Notes: generated from the sequence alone by a model not told the origin. Shown: positions 53,127 through 62,100, numbered from the stretch's first letter. The stretch is DNA of 64,000 nucleotides from CAZLRH01 sp964562015 (GCA_964562015.1 CAZLRH010000002.1:124001-188000), one strand, 5' to 3'. Numbers and translations: made by a program.

Positions 53127-53598
53127 TTTAAATGATCTCCTGCATCGTCTGCATGCACAAAAAGTGGAGTTTGTGTTAGTGGGCGGTTTTGCCGTGGTGG
53201 TCCATGGGGCCAGCATGACTACGCGTGATCTGGACGTATGCTGCCGCTTCGACGAGGCGAATTTACTCCGGCTCGGCGCTGCGGTCTCAGATTTGCACCC
53301 GGTTCATCGCATGAGGCCAGACCTTCCGTTGGTATTGACGAGCGAGCTTTGCGCGACTTATAAAAACCTTTATCTAAAAACCGATCTGGGCGTACTCGAT
53401 TGTCTCAGCGAGATACGCGGCCTCGGAAACTTTGATGAGGTGCTGAAACACAGCGTGGTGGCGGAATTGCCGTTTGGGGAATGCCGGGTGCTCGATATTG
53501 ACGCACTCATCCGGGCCAAAGAGGCGATGAACCGTGATCACGACAAGCTGGCGGTCACCCAACTCAAAGCCATTCGGGAGCATCAAGCAGGAAAATGA
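53119..53598 (+). CDS. Minimal nucleotidyltransferase-fold protein
   Basis: 159 residues. Nucleotidyltransferase core with GGFAVVVHG and TRDLDVCCRF (the metal-binding DxD-like pair is DLD). ILDIDALIRAKEAM-type segment VLDIDALIRAKEAMNRDHDK follows near the C-terminus, as in AbiEii/MNT-like proteins. Such proteins often work in toxin-antitoxin modules by nucleotidylating tRNA or the partner. The 70-residue upstream gene is the likely partner; activity is inferred. Confidence 0.8.
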   Translation: MDNLNDLLHRLHAQKVEFVLVGGFAVVVHGASMTTRDLDVCCRFDEANLLRLGAAVSDLHPVHRMRPDLPLVLTSELCATYKNLYLKTDLGVLDCLSEIRGLGNFDEVLKHSVVAELPFGECRVLDIDALIRAKEAMNRDHDKLAVTQLKAIREHQAGK

Positions 53599-53653
53599 TG
53601 CGGTTGACGTCAACCTTGCTGGGGTGCGCCGCGCTCTGGGCAGACATCGCCGT

Positions 53654-54616
53654 TCAATTCGCCATAGCGGCCGCGTAGAACTGCACGAAGTCATGGATAT
53701 CCACCCCGTGAGCCGGCTTCCAAGCAGTCTCCTCCGTGTGGATTATCGCAAGAAAATCGCTAAACGTGGTCCAGGTCCGACCGGGTCCAATGGCGGCTTC
53801 CAAACCAATGCGCGTTTCACCCTTAAAATTCCGTAATTCCCACGTCACGCCGGATTTGATGGCGGCGGCGGTGTTCCGCTCGTAGGCCATCAAGGTGATG
53901 CCGGCCAGCGATTTCGCCAGCGCCTTAAACCAGGCATCGCGGTCGGCGGTGGATTTCCATTTCACCGGATTGGTCGTCTGGTCGAACCACACGGGCAAAT
54001 CGGCATAAACGGGAATGTTGCGAGCGCCATTTTTATCCAGAAACGCGCGCACGTCCTGAAAGGTGTCGCGGAGCAGCAGCAGATAATCGCGCCGCTTGGC
54101 TGGGGTCATCGTCGGCCACGCGGGGAGGCCGTTCGGCTCGATGTCGAGGTGCAAGGCATCGAAGCGCTGCCGCGGGTCCGTCGCCCGCGCATTGAAATCA
54201 ATCAGCTTGGGCTTGAGCTGCGCTTGCAGCAAGCTGGCCCGGTTGGCGGGCAGAATCCAGGTGTTCTCGGAGAGCAGGAGTTGCGAGGTCAGGCCGGCGG
54301 CGTGGACTTCTTCATTCCAGGTGCGAATGAGCGCCGGCGTTTTGAAGGCTTGGGGACTGAAGCTGCAATAGACCCGGCCTATTTTCCACTGTTGGAAAAA
54401 CTGCAGGACGGTCGCTTCCTTGGAGACATTGCCGATGACTTGCGCGGCACCCCAAGGACTTTCCGCCGAAGTCCAAAACCAGATCCCGCGATTTTCAGCC
54501 GCGTGCGCACCGATAGACGTACAGAGCAAAAATGCCGCCGCCCACATTCCCGCTCGTTGAACCAAACTGGCCGAGTAGTGTGCAAGCCAGGGTGTTCGAC
54601 GAGTTTGCGTGTCCAT
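53654..54616 (-). CDS. Exported TIM-barrel-like protein, possible glycoside hydrolase
   Basis: 320 residues. Long N-terminal signal region with a hydrophobic core about 23-39 and cleavage near AHAAENRG. The mature part reads like a beta/alpha barrel: GIWFWTSAESPW, VYCSFSPQ and RFDALHLDIEPNGLPAW, where DALHLDIEP recalls the DxDxE strand of GH18-like enzymes. Catalytic assignment is tentative. Convergent with the nucleotidyltransferase gene. Confidence 0.7.
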   Translation of the reverse strand: MDTQTRRTPWLAHYSASLVQRAGMWAAAFLLCTSIGAHAAENRGIWFWTSAESPWGAAQVIGNVSKEATVLQFFQQWKIGRVYCSFSPQAFKTPALIRTWNEEVHAAGLTSQLLLSENTWILPANRASLLQAQLKPKLIDFNARATDPRQRFDALHLDIEPNGLPAWPTMTPAKRRDYLLLLRDTFQDVRAFLDKNGARNIPVYADLPVWFDQTTNPVKWKSTADRDAWFKALAKSLAGITLMAYERNTAAAIKSGVTWELRNFKGETRIGLEAAIGPGRTWTTFSDFLAIIHTEETAWKPAHGVDIHDFVQFYAAAMAN

Positions 54617-54623
54617 GGAAATA

Positions 54624-54639
54624 GGAGTCTGCCGACTCC
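54624..54639. other. Short hairpin between der and the TIM-barrel gene
   Basis: GGAGTC (54624-54629), loop TGCC and GACTCC (54634-54639). Perfect 6-bp stem just 5' of the TIM-barrel gene start on the minus strand. It could affect translation of that gene. Confidence 0.35.
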
Positions 54640-54732
54640 GACTCTATTGCAGAAAAAACATCTGATTAATCCTCCCACGAGATCACTCCCCTATTTTAAC
54701 GAAATCGTTGTGCTATGCAAGGAAACGCCGCC

Positions 54733-56235
54733 TTAATCCGCCGTGGGCGGCAGCTTGACCTTGGTGCCCCAGTTCGAATGCTTCGTGGGTTTCTTGGTGC
54801 CTTGGGAGGTTTCGCGCGGGGGCTTGCCGATGAGGTCGAAACGAATCGGGCAGCCGCGCAGGCGAAACGCCTCGCTGAGCGCCGCCTCAAGATGCCGCGA
54901 ATAATTGGCGTCGAGTTTGCCCTCGTGGTTGCAATACATGCGGACGACAAACGGACGGCGCGCGACCTGCAAGGCGTAGTAGCACTTGAACCGGCGGCCT
55001 TGGACGAATTTCGGCGGAAAAGCCTCGAGCCGCTCGCGCAGGAAGCGGTTGAGCGTGCCGGTGGGGAGCTTGCGCATCTGCGTGGCAAACATGGTGCGCG
55101 CCAGCTCGAGAATCTCCGCGACCGGCGGCTCCTCGAGGGCCGAGGCGAACAGCACCGGCGCGTGCGGCAGGAAAAACAGCTCGCGTTGAATTGCCTCCAG
55201 AAATGACTTCTGAAACGCCGCCAGATTTTTGTAGCCGGGCAGCCCGTCGCCCTGGAATTTTTCCCGCGCCAGGTCCCATTTATTGACGATGAGCACGAGG
55301 CTCGCGCCGTTTTCCACGATTTCCCCGGCGAGCGTCTTGTCCTGCTTGGTGATGCCGCTGAGGGCGTCGATGACGAGGAACACGACGTCGCTCTCCTCGA
55401 TGGCCTGGCGCGTGCGGTTCTGGGAAAAAAATTCCACGGACGTGCGCACGCTGCGGGCGTGGCGCAGGCCGGCGGTGTCGAGCAGTGTGAACGGCAGCGG
55501 CGGCGCGCCCGGCGCGGCATACTCAAATTCAATCGCGATGGCGTCGCGCGTCGTGCCCGGCACCTCGCTGACAATCAGGCGGGGCGATTTCAACAAGGCA
55601 TTGCCCAGGGAGGATTTGCCGACGTTCGGCCGGCCGACGAGCGCGAATTTCACGCGATGCTTCATCGGGTCCGTCTCCTCGACCTCGGGCGCATCGCCGA
55701 CATGTTCCTCACCCTCCGGCGCCGCGCCGACCACTTTTAAAATACGTTCGCCCAAAGCCTCGAGCCCGCGCCCGTGCTCGGCCGAAACGGCCACTGGATC
55801 GCCAAAACCCAACCCGTAAAAATCCGCGATGGAACTGGCCGCCAGCTTGTCGTCATCGGCCTTGTTGACGACAATCATCGTGGGCTTGTGGTAGGCGCGG
55901 AGGCGCTCCGCAATGCGCTCGTCCGCCAGCGTCACCCCGGTGCGGGCATCCGTCACGAGCAGCACGAGCCCCGCGGCTTGAATGGCAAAATCCACCTGCT
56001 CCTCGGTCGCGCGGGCAATGACCGCCGGGGCCATGCCTTCCGCCAGACCGAGGCCGCCGGTGTCCATCAAGATAAAACCACCGCTCGCCGCCGGCACATG
56101 CGCGGTCACCAAATCGCGCGTGACGCCGGGCTGGTCATGCACGATGGACACACGCCGCCCGACGAGCCGGTTGAACAAACGGCTCTTGCCGACATTGGGC
56201 CGGCCCACGAGGGCGACGGTGCGGGGGATGTGCAT
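54733..56235 (-). CDS. der: Ribosome-assembly GTPase Der (EngA)
   Basis: Double-GTPase factor needed for 50S subunit maturation. 500 residues from the ATG at 56235, supported by the abutting heptad leader; an in-frame start at 56337 adds a non-conserved tail. G domain 1: GRPNVGKSRLFNRL, DTGG, NKADD. G domain 2: GRPNVGKSSLGNALL, DTAGLRHARS, NKWD. C-terminal KH-like domain with KCYYALQVARRPFVVRMYCN. The linker between G domains is acidic (EGEEHVGDAPEVEETD). The G1 motif of domain 1 has KSR rather than KSS/T, which would affect Mg2+ coordination. Confidence 0.96.
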   Translation of the reverse strand: MHIPRTVALVGRPNVGKSRLFNRLVGRRVSIVHDQPGVTRDLVTAHVPAASGGFILMDTGGLGLAEGMAPAVIARATEEQVDFAIQAAGLVLLVTDARTGVTLADERIAERLRAYHKPTMIVVNKADDDKLAASSIADFYGLGFGDPVAVSAEHGRGLEALGERILKVVGAAPEGEEHVGDAPEVEETDPMKHRVKFALVGRPNVGKSSLGNALLKSPRLIVSEVPGTTRDAIAIEFEYAAPGAPPLPFTLLDTAGLRHARSVRTSVEFFSQNRTRQAIEESDVVFLVIDALSGITKQDKTLAGEIVENGASLVLIVNKWDLAREKFQGDGLPGYKNLAAFQKSFLEAIQRELFFLPHAPVLFASALEEPPVAEILELARTMFATQMRKLPTGTLNRFLRERLEAFPPKFVQGRRFKCYYALQVARRPFVVRMYCNHEGKLDANYSRHLEAALSEAFRLRGCPIRFDLIGKPPRETSQGTKKPTKHSNWGTKVKLPPTAD

Positions 56236-56270
56236 GGGAAATAGTTTAAGGTGAAAAGTGAAAGGCGAAA
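56236..56270 (-). promoter_or_regulatory. Heptad-repeat 5' leader of der
   Basis: Reading toward the ATG the units are TTTCGCC, TTTCACT, TTTCACC, TTAAACT, ATTTCCC. They abut the start codon without slip. Confidence 0.65.
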
Positions 56271-56343
56271 AATGGCCGACGTCCGGGGGGCGGCCGACCT
56301 GCCGGTTTTTCCATCCTACCCCCTTACCTGTGCACAAGCGAGC

Positions 56344-57576
56344 TTACCCCGCCGCCACTTTGCGTTTGGCTTCTTTAACCGGAGCTTCCGCGCGCGGCGT
56401 TTGTTTGGCGAGCGCATCCATGAACCGCGCGAGGCGTTCGCCGGCTTGGATGAGCAAATCATAGCCCGTGGAAAAACTGGCGCGCACAAAGCCCTCGCCA
56501 CTTGGGCCGAAGGCCGTGCCCGGCACCATCGCCACCTGCTGTTCGCGCAGGAGCCGCTGGGCGAATTCCATCGACGTCATCCCCGTGCCGCTGATGCGCG
56601 GAAACGCGTAAAAGGCGCCGCGCGGCGAATGGCAGGGCAGACCCAGCTCGTTGAACCGCGCGACAATGAAATCGCGCCGTTGGAGGTACTTTTCCCGCAT
56701 GCGCAGGACATCGTCGCCACCGTGCTTGAGCGCCTCGATGCCGGCGATTTGTGATAAAATAGGTGCACACATCATGCAGTATTGATGCACTTTCATCATC
56801 GCCTCAATCACCGCCGCCGGGCCGCAGGCGTAGCCCAGGCGGAAGCCCGTCATCGCAAAGGCCTTGGACATGCCGTGCAAAAACACCGTGCGCTCGCGCA
56901 TGCCCGGCAGGGAGGCGATGGACACATGGCCGCCGTCGAAGGTGAGTTCGGCGTAGATTTCGTCGCTCAGCACGAGCAGGTCCTTTTCCTGCGCAAACTT
57001 GGCGATGCGCTCCAGCCGCGCGCGGTCGGCCACGCCGCCCGTCGGGTTGGTGGGAAAATTCAGCAGCAGCACCCTGCAGCCGGGTTGCCAGGCGGCTTCG
57101 AGCGCCGCCGGATCGAGCGCGAACTCATTTTGCGATGACGTCGCCACGGCGATGGCCTGCCCGTGCACCAACGTTACGCTCGGGTGGTAGGAAACATAAC
57201 TGGGCTCGTGGTAGAGCACCTTGTCGCCGGGATTGAGGATGGCGCGCAAGGCGATATCCAGGGCCTCGGACACCCCGACTGACACCAGAATTTCATCCTC
57301 GGGCTTGTAGCTGAGCTGAAAATTTTTCTCGAGATAACCCGCGATGGCGCGGCGCAGGCCGATAAGCCCGCGATTGTCGGTGTAATGCGTCTTGCCCTGC
57401 TCGAGCGCGTAAATGGCGGCTTCGCGGATGTGCCACGGCGTGACGAAATCCGGCTCACCGATGCCCAGCGAAATAGCGTCCGGCATCTGCGATACGATCG
57501 CGAAAAAATCGCGAATACCAGAGCGGGGCAGCCCGGCGACGTGCCGGGCGATGAAGCGTTGGGAGGTGTCGGCCAT
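56344..57576 (-). CDS. Class I/II PLP-dependent aminotransferase
   Basis: 410 residues. Fold-type I aminotransferase with ISLGIGEPDFVTP, NFPTNPTGG, LVLSDEIYAELTF and PLP Lys in GMSKAFAMTGFRLGY; C-terminal Arg in RASFSTGYD. It resembles AspC/PatA-type enzymes for aspartate or aromatic substrates; the substrate is not fixed by sequence. Located 69 bp after a Lrp/AsnC regulator on the same strand, which may control it. Confidence 0.93.
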   Translation of the reverse strand: MADTSQRFIARHVAGLPRSGIRDFFAIVSQMPDAISLGIGEPDFVTPWHIREAAIYALEQGKTHYTDNRGLIGLRRAIAGYLEKNFQLSYKPEDEILVSVGVSEALDIALRAILNPGDKVLYHEPSYVSYHPSVTLVHGQAIAVATSSQNEFALDPAALEAAWQPGCRVLLLNFPTNPTGGVADRARLERIAKFAQEKDLLVLSDEIYAELTFDGGHVSIASLPGMRERTVFLHGMSKAFAMTGFRLGYACGPAAVIEAMMKVHQYCMMCAPILSQIAGIEALKHGGDDVLRMREKYLQRRDFIVARFNELGLPCHSPRGAFYAFPRISGTGMTSMEFAQRLLREQQVAMVPGTAFGPSGEGFVRASFSTGYDLLIQAGERLARFMDALAKQTPRAEAPVKEAKRKVAAG

Positions 57577-57604
57577 GACGGAAAGAAGGTAGAATGGGTC
57601 CAGG
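57577..57604 (-). promoter_or_regulatory. Short heptad-repeat leader of the aminotransferase gene
   Basis: CCATTCT, ACCTTCT and TTCCGTC abut the ATG. Only three clear units, so it is weaker than the other leaders. Confidence 0.45.
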
Positions 57605-57645
57605 GAGGGAAAATGCGCGCGCCCAAAACGGCCACGCGCCCGCGC

Positions 57646-58128
57646 TTAGGCGCTGACAGCCGGCTTGTCTGCCGTGTTGGCTTCCCGCGCCAGCAGGTAG
57701 CCTTGTTCCTTGTACGCGCGCAGCATGAAATGGGTGGCGGTGGACACCACGCCGTGCAACGTCGCCAGCCGCTCGAACACAAACGCCGCCGCCTCGCGCA
57801 AATTGGTCGCGGTGATGACCACCAGCAAATCATACGCGCCCGACATCAAATAACACGAGCGCACCTGGTCGAATTTGGCGATGCGGTTGGCCAGCCGGTC
57901 AAAGCCACCCTCGCGCTCCGGGCTGATTTTCACCTCGATGACCGCCTGCACAAAATGCTCCGCGATGTAATCAGGATTCAGGATGGGCCGAAAGCCGAGC
58001 AGGACGCCCTGGTCCTTCAACGTCGCAAGCTCCTGCTCCACGGTGGCCACGTCCAGGCGCAGCACCTCGGCCATCTGGGCCGTGCTGAGAGCCTCGCCTT
58101 CGAGGATAAGTTTGAGGACGCGATTCAT
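57646..58128 (-). CDS. Lrp/AsnC-family transcriptional regulator
   Basis: 160 residues. N-terminal winged helix (LSTAQMAEVLRLDVATVEQELATLKDQGVL) and C-terminal RAM ligand domain (about 60-140) with VRSCYLMSGAYDLLVVI. Binds amino acids in characterised relatives. Position directly upstream of the aminotransferase suggests local control. Confidence 0.92.
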   Translation of the reverse strand: MNRVLKLILEGEALSTAQMAEVLRLDVATVEQELATLKDQGVLLGFRPILNPDYIAEHFVQAVIEVKISPEREGGFDRLANRIAKFDQVRSCYLMSGAYDLLVVITATNLREAAAFVFERLATLHGVVSTATHFMLRAYKEQGYLLAREANTADKPAVSA

Positions 58129-58189
58129 GGCGGAATGCCGGAAAACGGTAAATTAAGCACAAAACGGGCGCCATGGCACGCTGAAAAAA

Positions 58190-58588
58190 CTAGCCGTTGC
58201 ATATCCGGTCTCGATAGGCCCTCCATCGACGCAACCCCGCCTCAAGTCCGTTTGGCTGAAAAATGCCTCCAGTACCGGAATCAATTGCGCGCAGACCCAG
58301 ACAATCCAAAATATCGGCTACGACAAAAGCCGCCAGATCACCCCCGCGAATGTGTAACGCAAAGCCGTGCACCGGGTCGCCATGGCCAATATTTACTTCA
58401 ATCGAAAAATCCTCCCCATCAATCGTTCCCCAGTTTGGATCAGAAAAATTCACCATTGGAGCAATTTGACGGATCTTTGAGATAATTGCCGCACGATCAC
58501 CTAAAGACTTGGGGACAAAATCATCAGGGATATCAGCAACCAACTGTGCTGACGCCGGCAGGTCCTGAACAAAAATATCCCAGCTCAT
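58190..58588 (-). CDS. Conserved hypothetical protein
   Basis: 132 residues beginning MSWDIFVQDLP, with FSIEVNIGHGDPVHGFALHIRGGD and VADILDCLGLRAIDSGTGG. I recognise this as a recurrent short soluble family without known function; related proteins are often found near secretion or immunity-type genes. Its start overlaps the stop of the upstream DUF3592 gene by 4 bp, so the two are translated from one message. Confidence 0.8.
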   Translation of the reverse strand: MSWDIFVQDLPASAQLVADIPDDFVPKSLGDRAAIISKIRQIAPMVNFSDPNWGTIDGEDFSIEVNIGHGDPVHGFALHIRGGDLAAFVVADILDCLGLRAIDSGTGGIFQPNGLEAGLRRWRAYRDRICNG

Positions 58589-59178
58589 GGCTTCCTCCCC
58601 ACCGCCGCCGCCCTGCGGTTCAGGGCCACCTCGAGCTTTGGCGCGTCCACCATCGGGTCGGCTGGAATTTTCGTGTAAACGCTCTTTAGGGTAAAAACCA
58701 AGCCGCTGCCGCCGATCAGCGCAAACCCCAACGGCAATAGGCCAACCAACACTATGAAGGGTAATCCCCGGTTAAGCACGGCCTCCGCCGGTGCAGCGGG
58801 ATTGACATAACAGACCGTCCTCGTGCCGGGTGGAAATCGGTCCACCACCGCTTGTTTTCCATCATGGCCAATTGAAGAAGCGTTTTGGAAACCTTCGACA
58901 TTATAATTATCAGCTTGGAACTGATGTCCGTTAAACTCGTAACCATAGAGAATGCTAACGCTGTAAGTGTCGTTGATGACATCGGGGTCATGGTGCGCCT
59001 TTACCTCGCTGGAGAGGACGGTGCAAGGCACCGGCGTCCACCCCCAAGTGCTAATCATCTTTAAAAAAGGCTGAAGGGAACTGATGTAAAAAGTCACGCC
59101 GCCAGCCAATAGAAAAACCAGAAATACCAGGCAGGCCAACAATGAGCCTTGGGCAGGCCGCACCGGGGAACTTCTCAT
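58585..59178 (-). CDS. DUF3592-type membrane protein
   Basis: 197 residues from the ATG at 59178 (a GTG at 59199 is the alternative). Two transmembrane helices (about 10-34 and 140-165) flank an extracytoplasmic beta domain containing WTPVPCTVLSSEV, YGYEFNGHQFQAD and FPPGTRTVCYVNPAAPAEAVL, the DUF3592 hallmarks. Function unknown. Confidence 0.87.
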   Translation of the reverse strand: MRSSPVRPAQGSLLACLVFLVFLLAGGVTFYISSLQPFLKMISTWGWTPVPCTVLSSEVKAHHDPDVINDTYSVSILYGYEFNGHQFQADNYNVEGFQNASSIGHDGKQAVVDRFPPGTRTVCYVNPAAPAEAVLNRGLPFIVLVGLLPLGFALIGGSGLVFTLKSVYTKIPADPMVDAPKLEVALNRRAAAVGRKP

Positions 59179-59279
59179 CGTGCCGTCATTTTCTTGCACA
59201 CCCTCGTCGTTGACAAGCGGTAATGCGGTGCGCCAGCGACGCCGTGCGACAGTCTCTCCCTCAGCCGGTCATTCACGGG

Positions 59280-60437
59280 TCAGGCCCTACCCACCGCCGC
59301 CACCATGCGGTTCAGCGCTTCCTCGAGTGTCGCGCGGGGGCAGCCGAAATTCAGGCGCAGAAAGCCGCGCCCGGCGTCGCCAAAAAAGGCGCCGTCTGAC
59401 AACCCCACGCCGGCGTCCTCAAAAAACTTCGTGGCGTTTTTCACGCCGAGTTCGCGGGCGTCGAGCCACGCGAGGTACGTCGCTGACATGGGCACGAGCT
59501 TGAGCGCCGGAATATGCTGGCGCAGGAAATCGTACACAAAATCGCGGTTGCCGCGCAGGTAGGCCAGCAACTCCTGCCGCCACGGTTCGCCGTGGCGGTA
59601 GGCGGCCGTCAACCCCACATAGCCGAAAAGATTTATTTCCGTGACAATGCCCCAGGCCGCGCGTTGAAACGCCGCGCGCAATTTCGCATCCGGAATGATG
59701 GAGAACGCGCAGGCCAGGCCGGGCACGTTGTAGGTTTTGCTCGGCGCCATTTGCGTCACTGTGCGGGCCTCGATCTCGGGCCCTAGGGTGGCGGTGACAG
59801 TGTGGCGCACGCCCGCGGGCTCATCGAGCACGAGGTCGCAATGGATTTCATCCGACACCAGCACGAGGTGGTGCCGCGCGCAAAAATCCGCCACCTGCCG
59901 CAATTCATTGCGCGACCAGACGCGGCCCACCGGGTTGTGCGGGCTGCAGAGGGAAAACACGCGGGTGTCGGCGGTGACGGCGGCTTCGAGCGCGGGCCAG
60001 TCAAATTCCCAGCGGTCGTTCACCACTATTAGCGGTACGGCGATGAGCTTGCGCTCCATGTTCGTCGGCGCGGAGAGAAAGGGCGGATAGACGGGCGTGC
60101 AGGTGAGGATGGACTCGCCCTGGTTGGCGAATGCGCGGCAGGCGATGTTGAGCGCCGGCACCAAGCCGTGCGACCAGACGATCCATTCCGGCTGCGCGAT
60201 GTAGTTGTGGCGCGTGTTTAAATATTCGAGCACTGCCTGCACCGCGTCGTCGGTCGGAAGCGTGTAGCCGTAGATGCCATTGTCCACCCGCGCGCGCAGG
60301 GCCTCGACCACAGCGGGCGGAGACACGAAGTCCATGTCCGCGACCCACAAAGGGAGGATGTCGCGGCCGCGGTACTTGTCCCATTTCAGGCTGCCGGTGT
60401 TGCGGCGGTCGGGGACGGTGGTGAAGTCGAAGGGCAT
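59280..60437 (-). CDS. MalY/PatB-type aminotransferase (cystathionine beta-lyase family)
   Basis: 385 residues. N-terminal RRNTGSLKWDKY and LPLWVADMDF are the MalY/PatB signature; GIYGYTLPTDD, CSPHNPVGRVW, LVLVSDEIHCDLV and PLP Lys in MAPSKTYNVPGL follow. Family members cleave cystathionine or cysteine conjugates, and E. coli MalY also represses mal genes. Which activity applies here is open. Confidence 0.93.
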   Translation of the reverse strand: MPFDFTTVPDRRNTGSLKWDKYRGRDILPLWVADMDFVSPPAVVEALRARVDNGIYGYTLPTDDAVQAVLEYLNTRHNYIAQPEWIVWSHGLVPALNIACRAFANQGESILTCTPVYPPFLSAPTNMERKLIAVPLIVVNDRWEFDWPALEAAVTADTRVFSLCSPHNPVGRVWSRNELRQVADFCARHHLVLVSDEIHCDLVLDEPAGVRHTVTATLGPEIEARTVTQMAPSKTYNVPGLACAFSIIPDAKLRAAFQRAAWGIVTEINLFGYVGLTAAYRHGEPWRQELLAYLRGNRDFVYDFLRQHIPALKLVPMSATYLAWLDARELGVKNATKFFEDAGVGLSDGAFFGDAGRGFLRLNFGCPRATLEEALNRMVAAVGRA

Positions 60438-60479
60438 CGGGAAGGAAGGTAGAATGGAGAACGCTAAAAGGCAAATGCG
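60438..60479 (-). promoter_or_regulatory. Heptad-repeat 5' leader of the MalY/PatB-type gene
   Basis: Six units abut the ATG: CGCATTT, GCCTTTT, AGCGTTC, TCCATTC, TACCTTC, CTTCCCG. TT falls at positions 5-6 in five consecutive units. Confidence 0.6.
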
Positions 60480-60543
60480 CGGTCGTGCTAACGGCTGGCC
60501 TCATTCCTCACGCGCTGCCTTTTGCCATAACCAATTATATCAT

Positions 60544-60993
60544 CTAGGCCAGCTTCGACTGCACAAGCTTGCTGACCACGCCAAAGTCGAGGAGCGCGGC
60601 GTCGGGGTGTTGCTTCAGCGCGCCGATGACCTTGCCCATTTCCTTCTTCGTGGTTGCGCCGGTGGTGGCGATGGCTTCCACCACGAGGGCTTCGGTCTTC
60701 GCGGCATCGAGCCCTTTCGGCAGGTATTTCTCCAGCAACGCGATTTCGGTGGTGTTCGCGGCGACGAGATCGGCCCGGCCGCCTTTTTCAAATTCCACGC
60801 GGGCGTCGGCAAGGTTCTTCACGGCCTTGCGCAGGGTCGTGACGACGAGGGCGTCGTCGATCGGCTTGTTGGCCTCCATGGCGGCGCGCTGGATGGCGGC
60901 ATCGGCAGTGCGCAGGCCCAGCGTGGAGACGGTGTCCCGGGCCTTCATGGCGGTGACAATTTCAGCGCGAAGCGATTCGTAGAGGGTCGGCAT
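60544..60993 (-). CDS. GatB/YqeY domain protein
   Basis: 149 residues covering one YqeY domain: LRAEIVTAMKARDTVSTLGLRTADAAIQ, EIALLEKYLPKGL and TTKKEMGKVIGALK. The domain is shared with the tail of GatB amidotransferase subunits and is thought to bind tRNA. Standalone role is unclear. Confidence 0.94.
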   Translation of the reverse strand: MPTLYESLRAEIVTAMKARDTVSTLGLRTADAAIQRAAMEANKPIDDALVVTTLRKAVKNLADARVEFEKGGRADLVAANTTEIALLEKYLPKGLDAAKTEALVVEAIATTGATTKKEMGKVIGALKQHPDAALLDFGVVSKLVQSKLA

Positions 60994-61056
60994 GGGGAAA
61001 AGTGAGGAAGGAGGTAGAATACAGAAGGCAGGAGGTAGAATACAGAAAAATGAGAA
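60994..61056 (-). promoter_or_regulatory. Heptad-repeat 5' leader of the YqeY gene
   Basis: Nine units abut the ATG, the longest array in the window. TATTCTA and CCTTCTG/CCTCCTG alternate, and TATTCTA occurs twice 21 bases apart. The last units are CCTCCTT, CCTCACT, TTTCCCC. Confidence 0.65.
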
Positions 61057-61113
61057 ATGACCTCACACTATTCTTTCTTTTTTCAAGTTTTCTATCTCCC
61101 CGAATTCCACCCT

Positions 61114-62058
61114 CTACCTTCCCGACGTAAAGAATCCCCGCTGCTTCTCGCTAATCGGCAACCCCACCCGCTCCATCACTTTCATCATGTCTTCCCAGAC
61201 CTGGCGCTTCACGGCCAAGGCGGAATTGCGCAGCAGGTACGATGGGTGAAAGGTCGGCATCAGCGGCGTGCCTTCAAAGGCGAGCCAGGTGCCGCGAATG
61301 GCCGTCATCTTGCGGCGCGGGTCGGGACCGAGCAGGCCGTTCACCGCCGTTTTGCCCAGCGCGACAATGACTTTCGGCTGCACGATGGCGAGTTGCGCGC
61401 GCAGGAAAGGCAGGGAAAATGCCACCTCCGCCGGCGTGGGCTCGCGGTTGCCCCACTCGCTTGGCATTTCGGGGCGCCATTTCATGATGTTGCCGATGTA
61501 AACTTTTTCGCGCGCGAGGCCCATGGCCTGGATGATTTTGGTGAGCAACTGGCCGGCGGGGCCGACAAACGGCTCGCCCTGCTGCTCCTCGTCCGCGCCC
61601 GGCCCTTCGCCGCAGAAAAAAATCTCGGCGTCTTCGGTGCCGACGCCAAAAACCACCTTGCGGCCGGGCCGCACATGGGCGTTGCACACGGGGCAATGCA
61701 ACACGCGCTCGCGGAGCCACGCCATCTGCTCGGCCTTCGTGCCCTTGGGCAATTCCACCACCGGCGGCGCGGGGATCGGCGCAATGGGCTGGCCATCCCA
61801 ACGCAGGCCGGCCGCGCTCTCCGCCGCCGCAGCGCGCACCCGTGGCGCCGGTGGGGCGGCAAAAGTTTCCTTTTCCCTCGGCGCGGGCGTATCTTCTGCA
61901 GGACCGGCCTCCTCCTCGGACGCGACCGTTGCAGGCTGCAGGTGCGCCACCGCGCCGCGCAACTTTTGCAAGGTCTCGTCGCTGACATACACCTGCGCCA
62001 CCCCCGCCGCCCGCAGACGGCGCAACTCCTCGGTGATGGCTTCGATGCGGGGGCGCAT
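61114..62058 (-). CDS. Family-4-type uracil-DNA glycosylase with incomplete Fe-S ligand set
   Basis: Expected to remove uracil from DNA. 314 residues from the ATG at 62058; the upstream in-frame TTG at 62076 lies inside the heptad leader. An N-terminal extension of about 110 residues (helical, then Pro/Ala-rich) precedes the catalytic domain. Motif 1 GEGPGADEEQQGEPFVGPAGQLL spans about 151-172, and motif 3 HPSYLLRN is present. Of the four Fe-S Cys of family 4, the first pair is present (Cys 122, Cys 125). The usual KCRPP Cys is Trp 194 (MKWRPE), and the usual Cys before PFL is Ser 215. Confidence 0.9.
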   Translation of the reverse strand: MRPRIEAITEELRRLRAAGVAQVYVSDETLQKLRGAVAHLQPATVASEEEAGPAEDTPAPREKETFAAPPAPRVRAAAAESAAGLRWDGQPIAPIPAPPVVELPKGTKAEQMAWLRERVLHCPVCNAHVRPGRKVVFGVGTEDAEIFFCGEGPGADEEQQGEPFVGPAGQLLTKIIQAMGLAREKVYIGNIMKWRPEMPSEWGNREPTPAEVAFSLPFLRAQLAIVQPKVIVALGKTAVNGLLGPDPRRKMTAIRGTWLAFEGTPLMPTFHPSYLLRNSALAVKRQVWEDMMKVMERVGLPISEKQRGFFTSGR

Positions 62059-62100
62059 GGGAGGTTTATAATTCAAAATTCAAAATTGAACATTCAAAAA
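62059..62100 (-). promoter_or_regulatory. Heptad-repeat 5' leader of the UDG gene
   Basis: Six units abut the ATG: TTTTTGA, ATGTTCA, ATTTTGA, ATTTTGA, ATTATAA, ACCTCCC. The vocabulary is the same as that of the divergent leader at 62182-62216. Confidence 0.65.
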
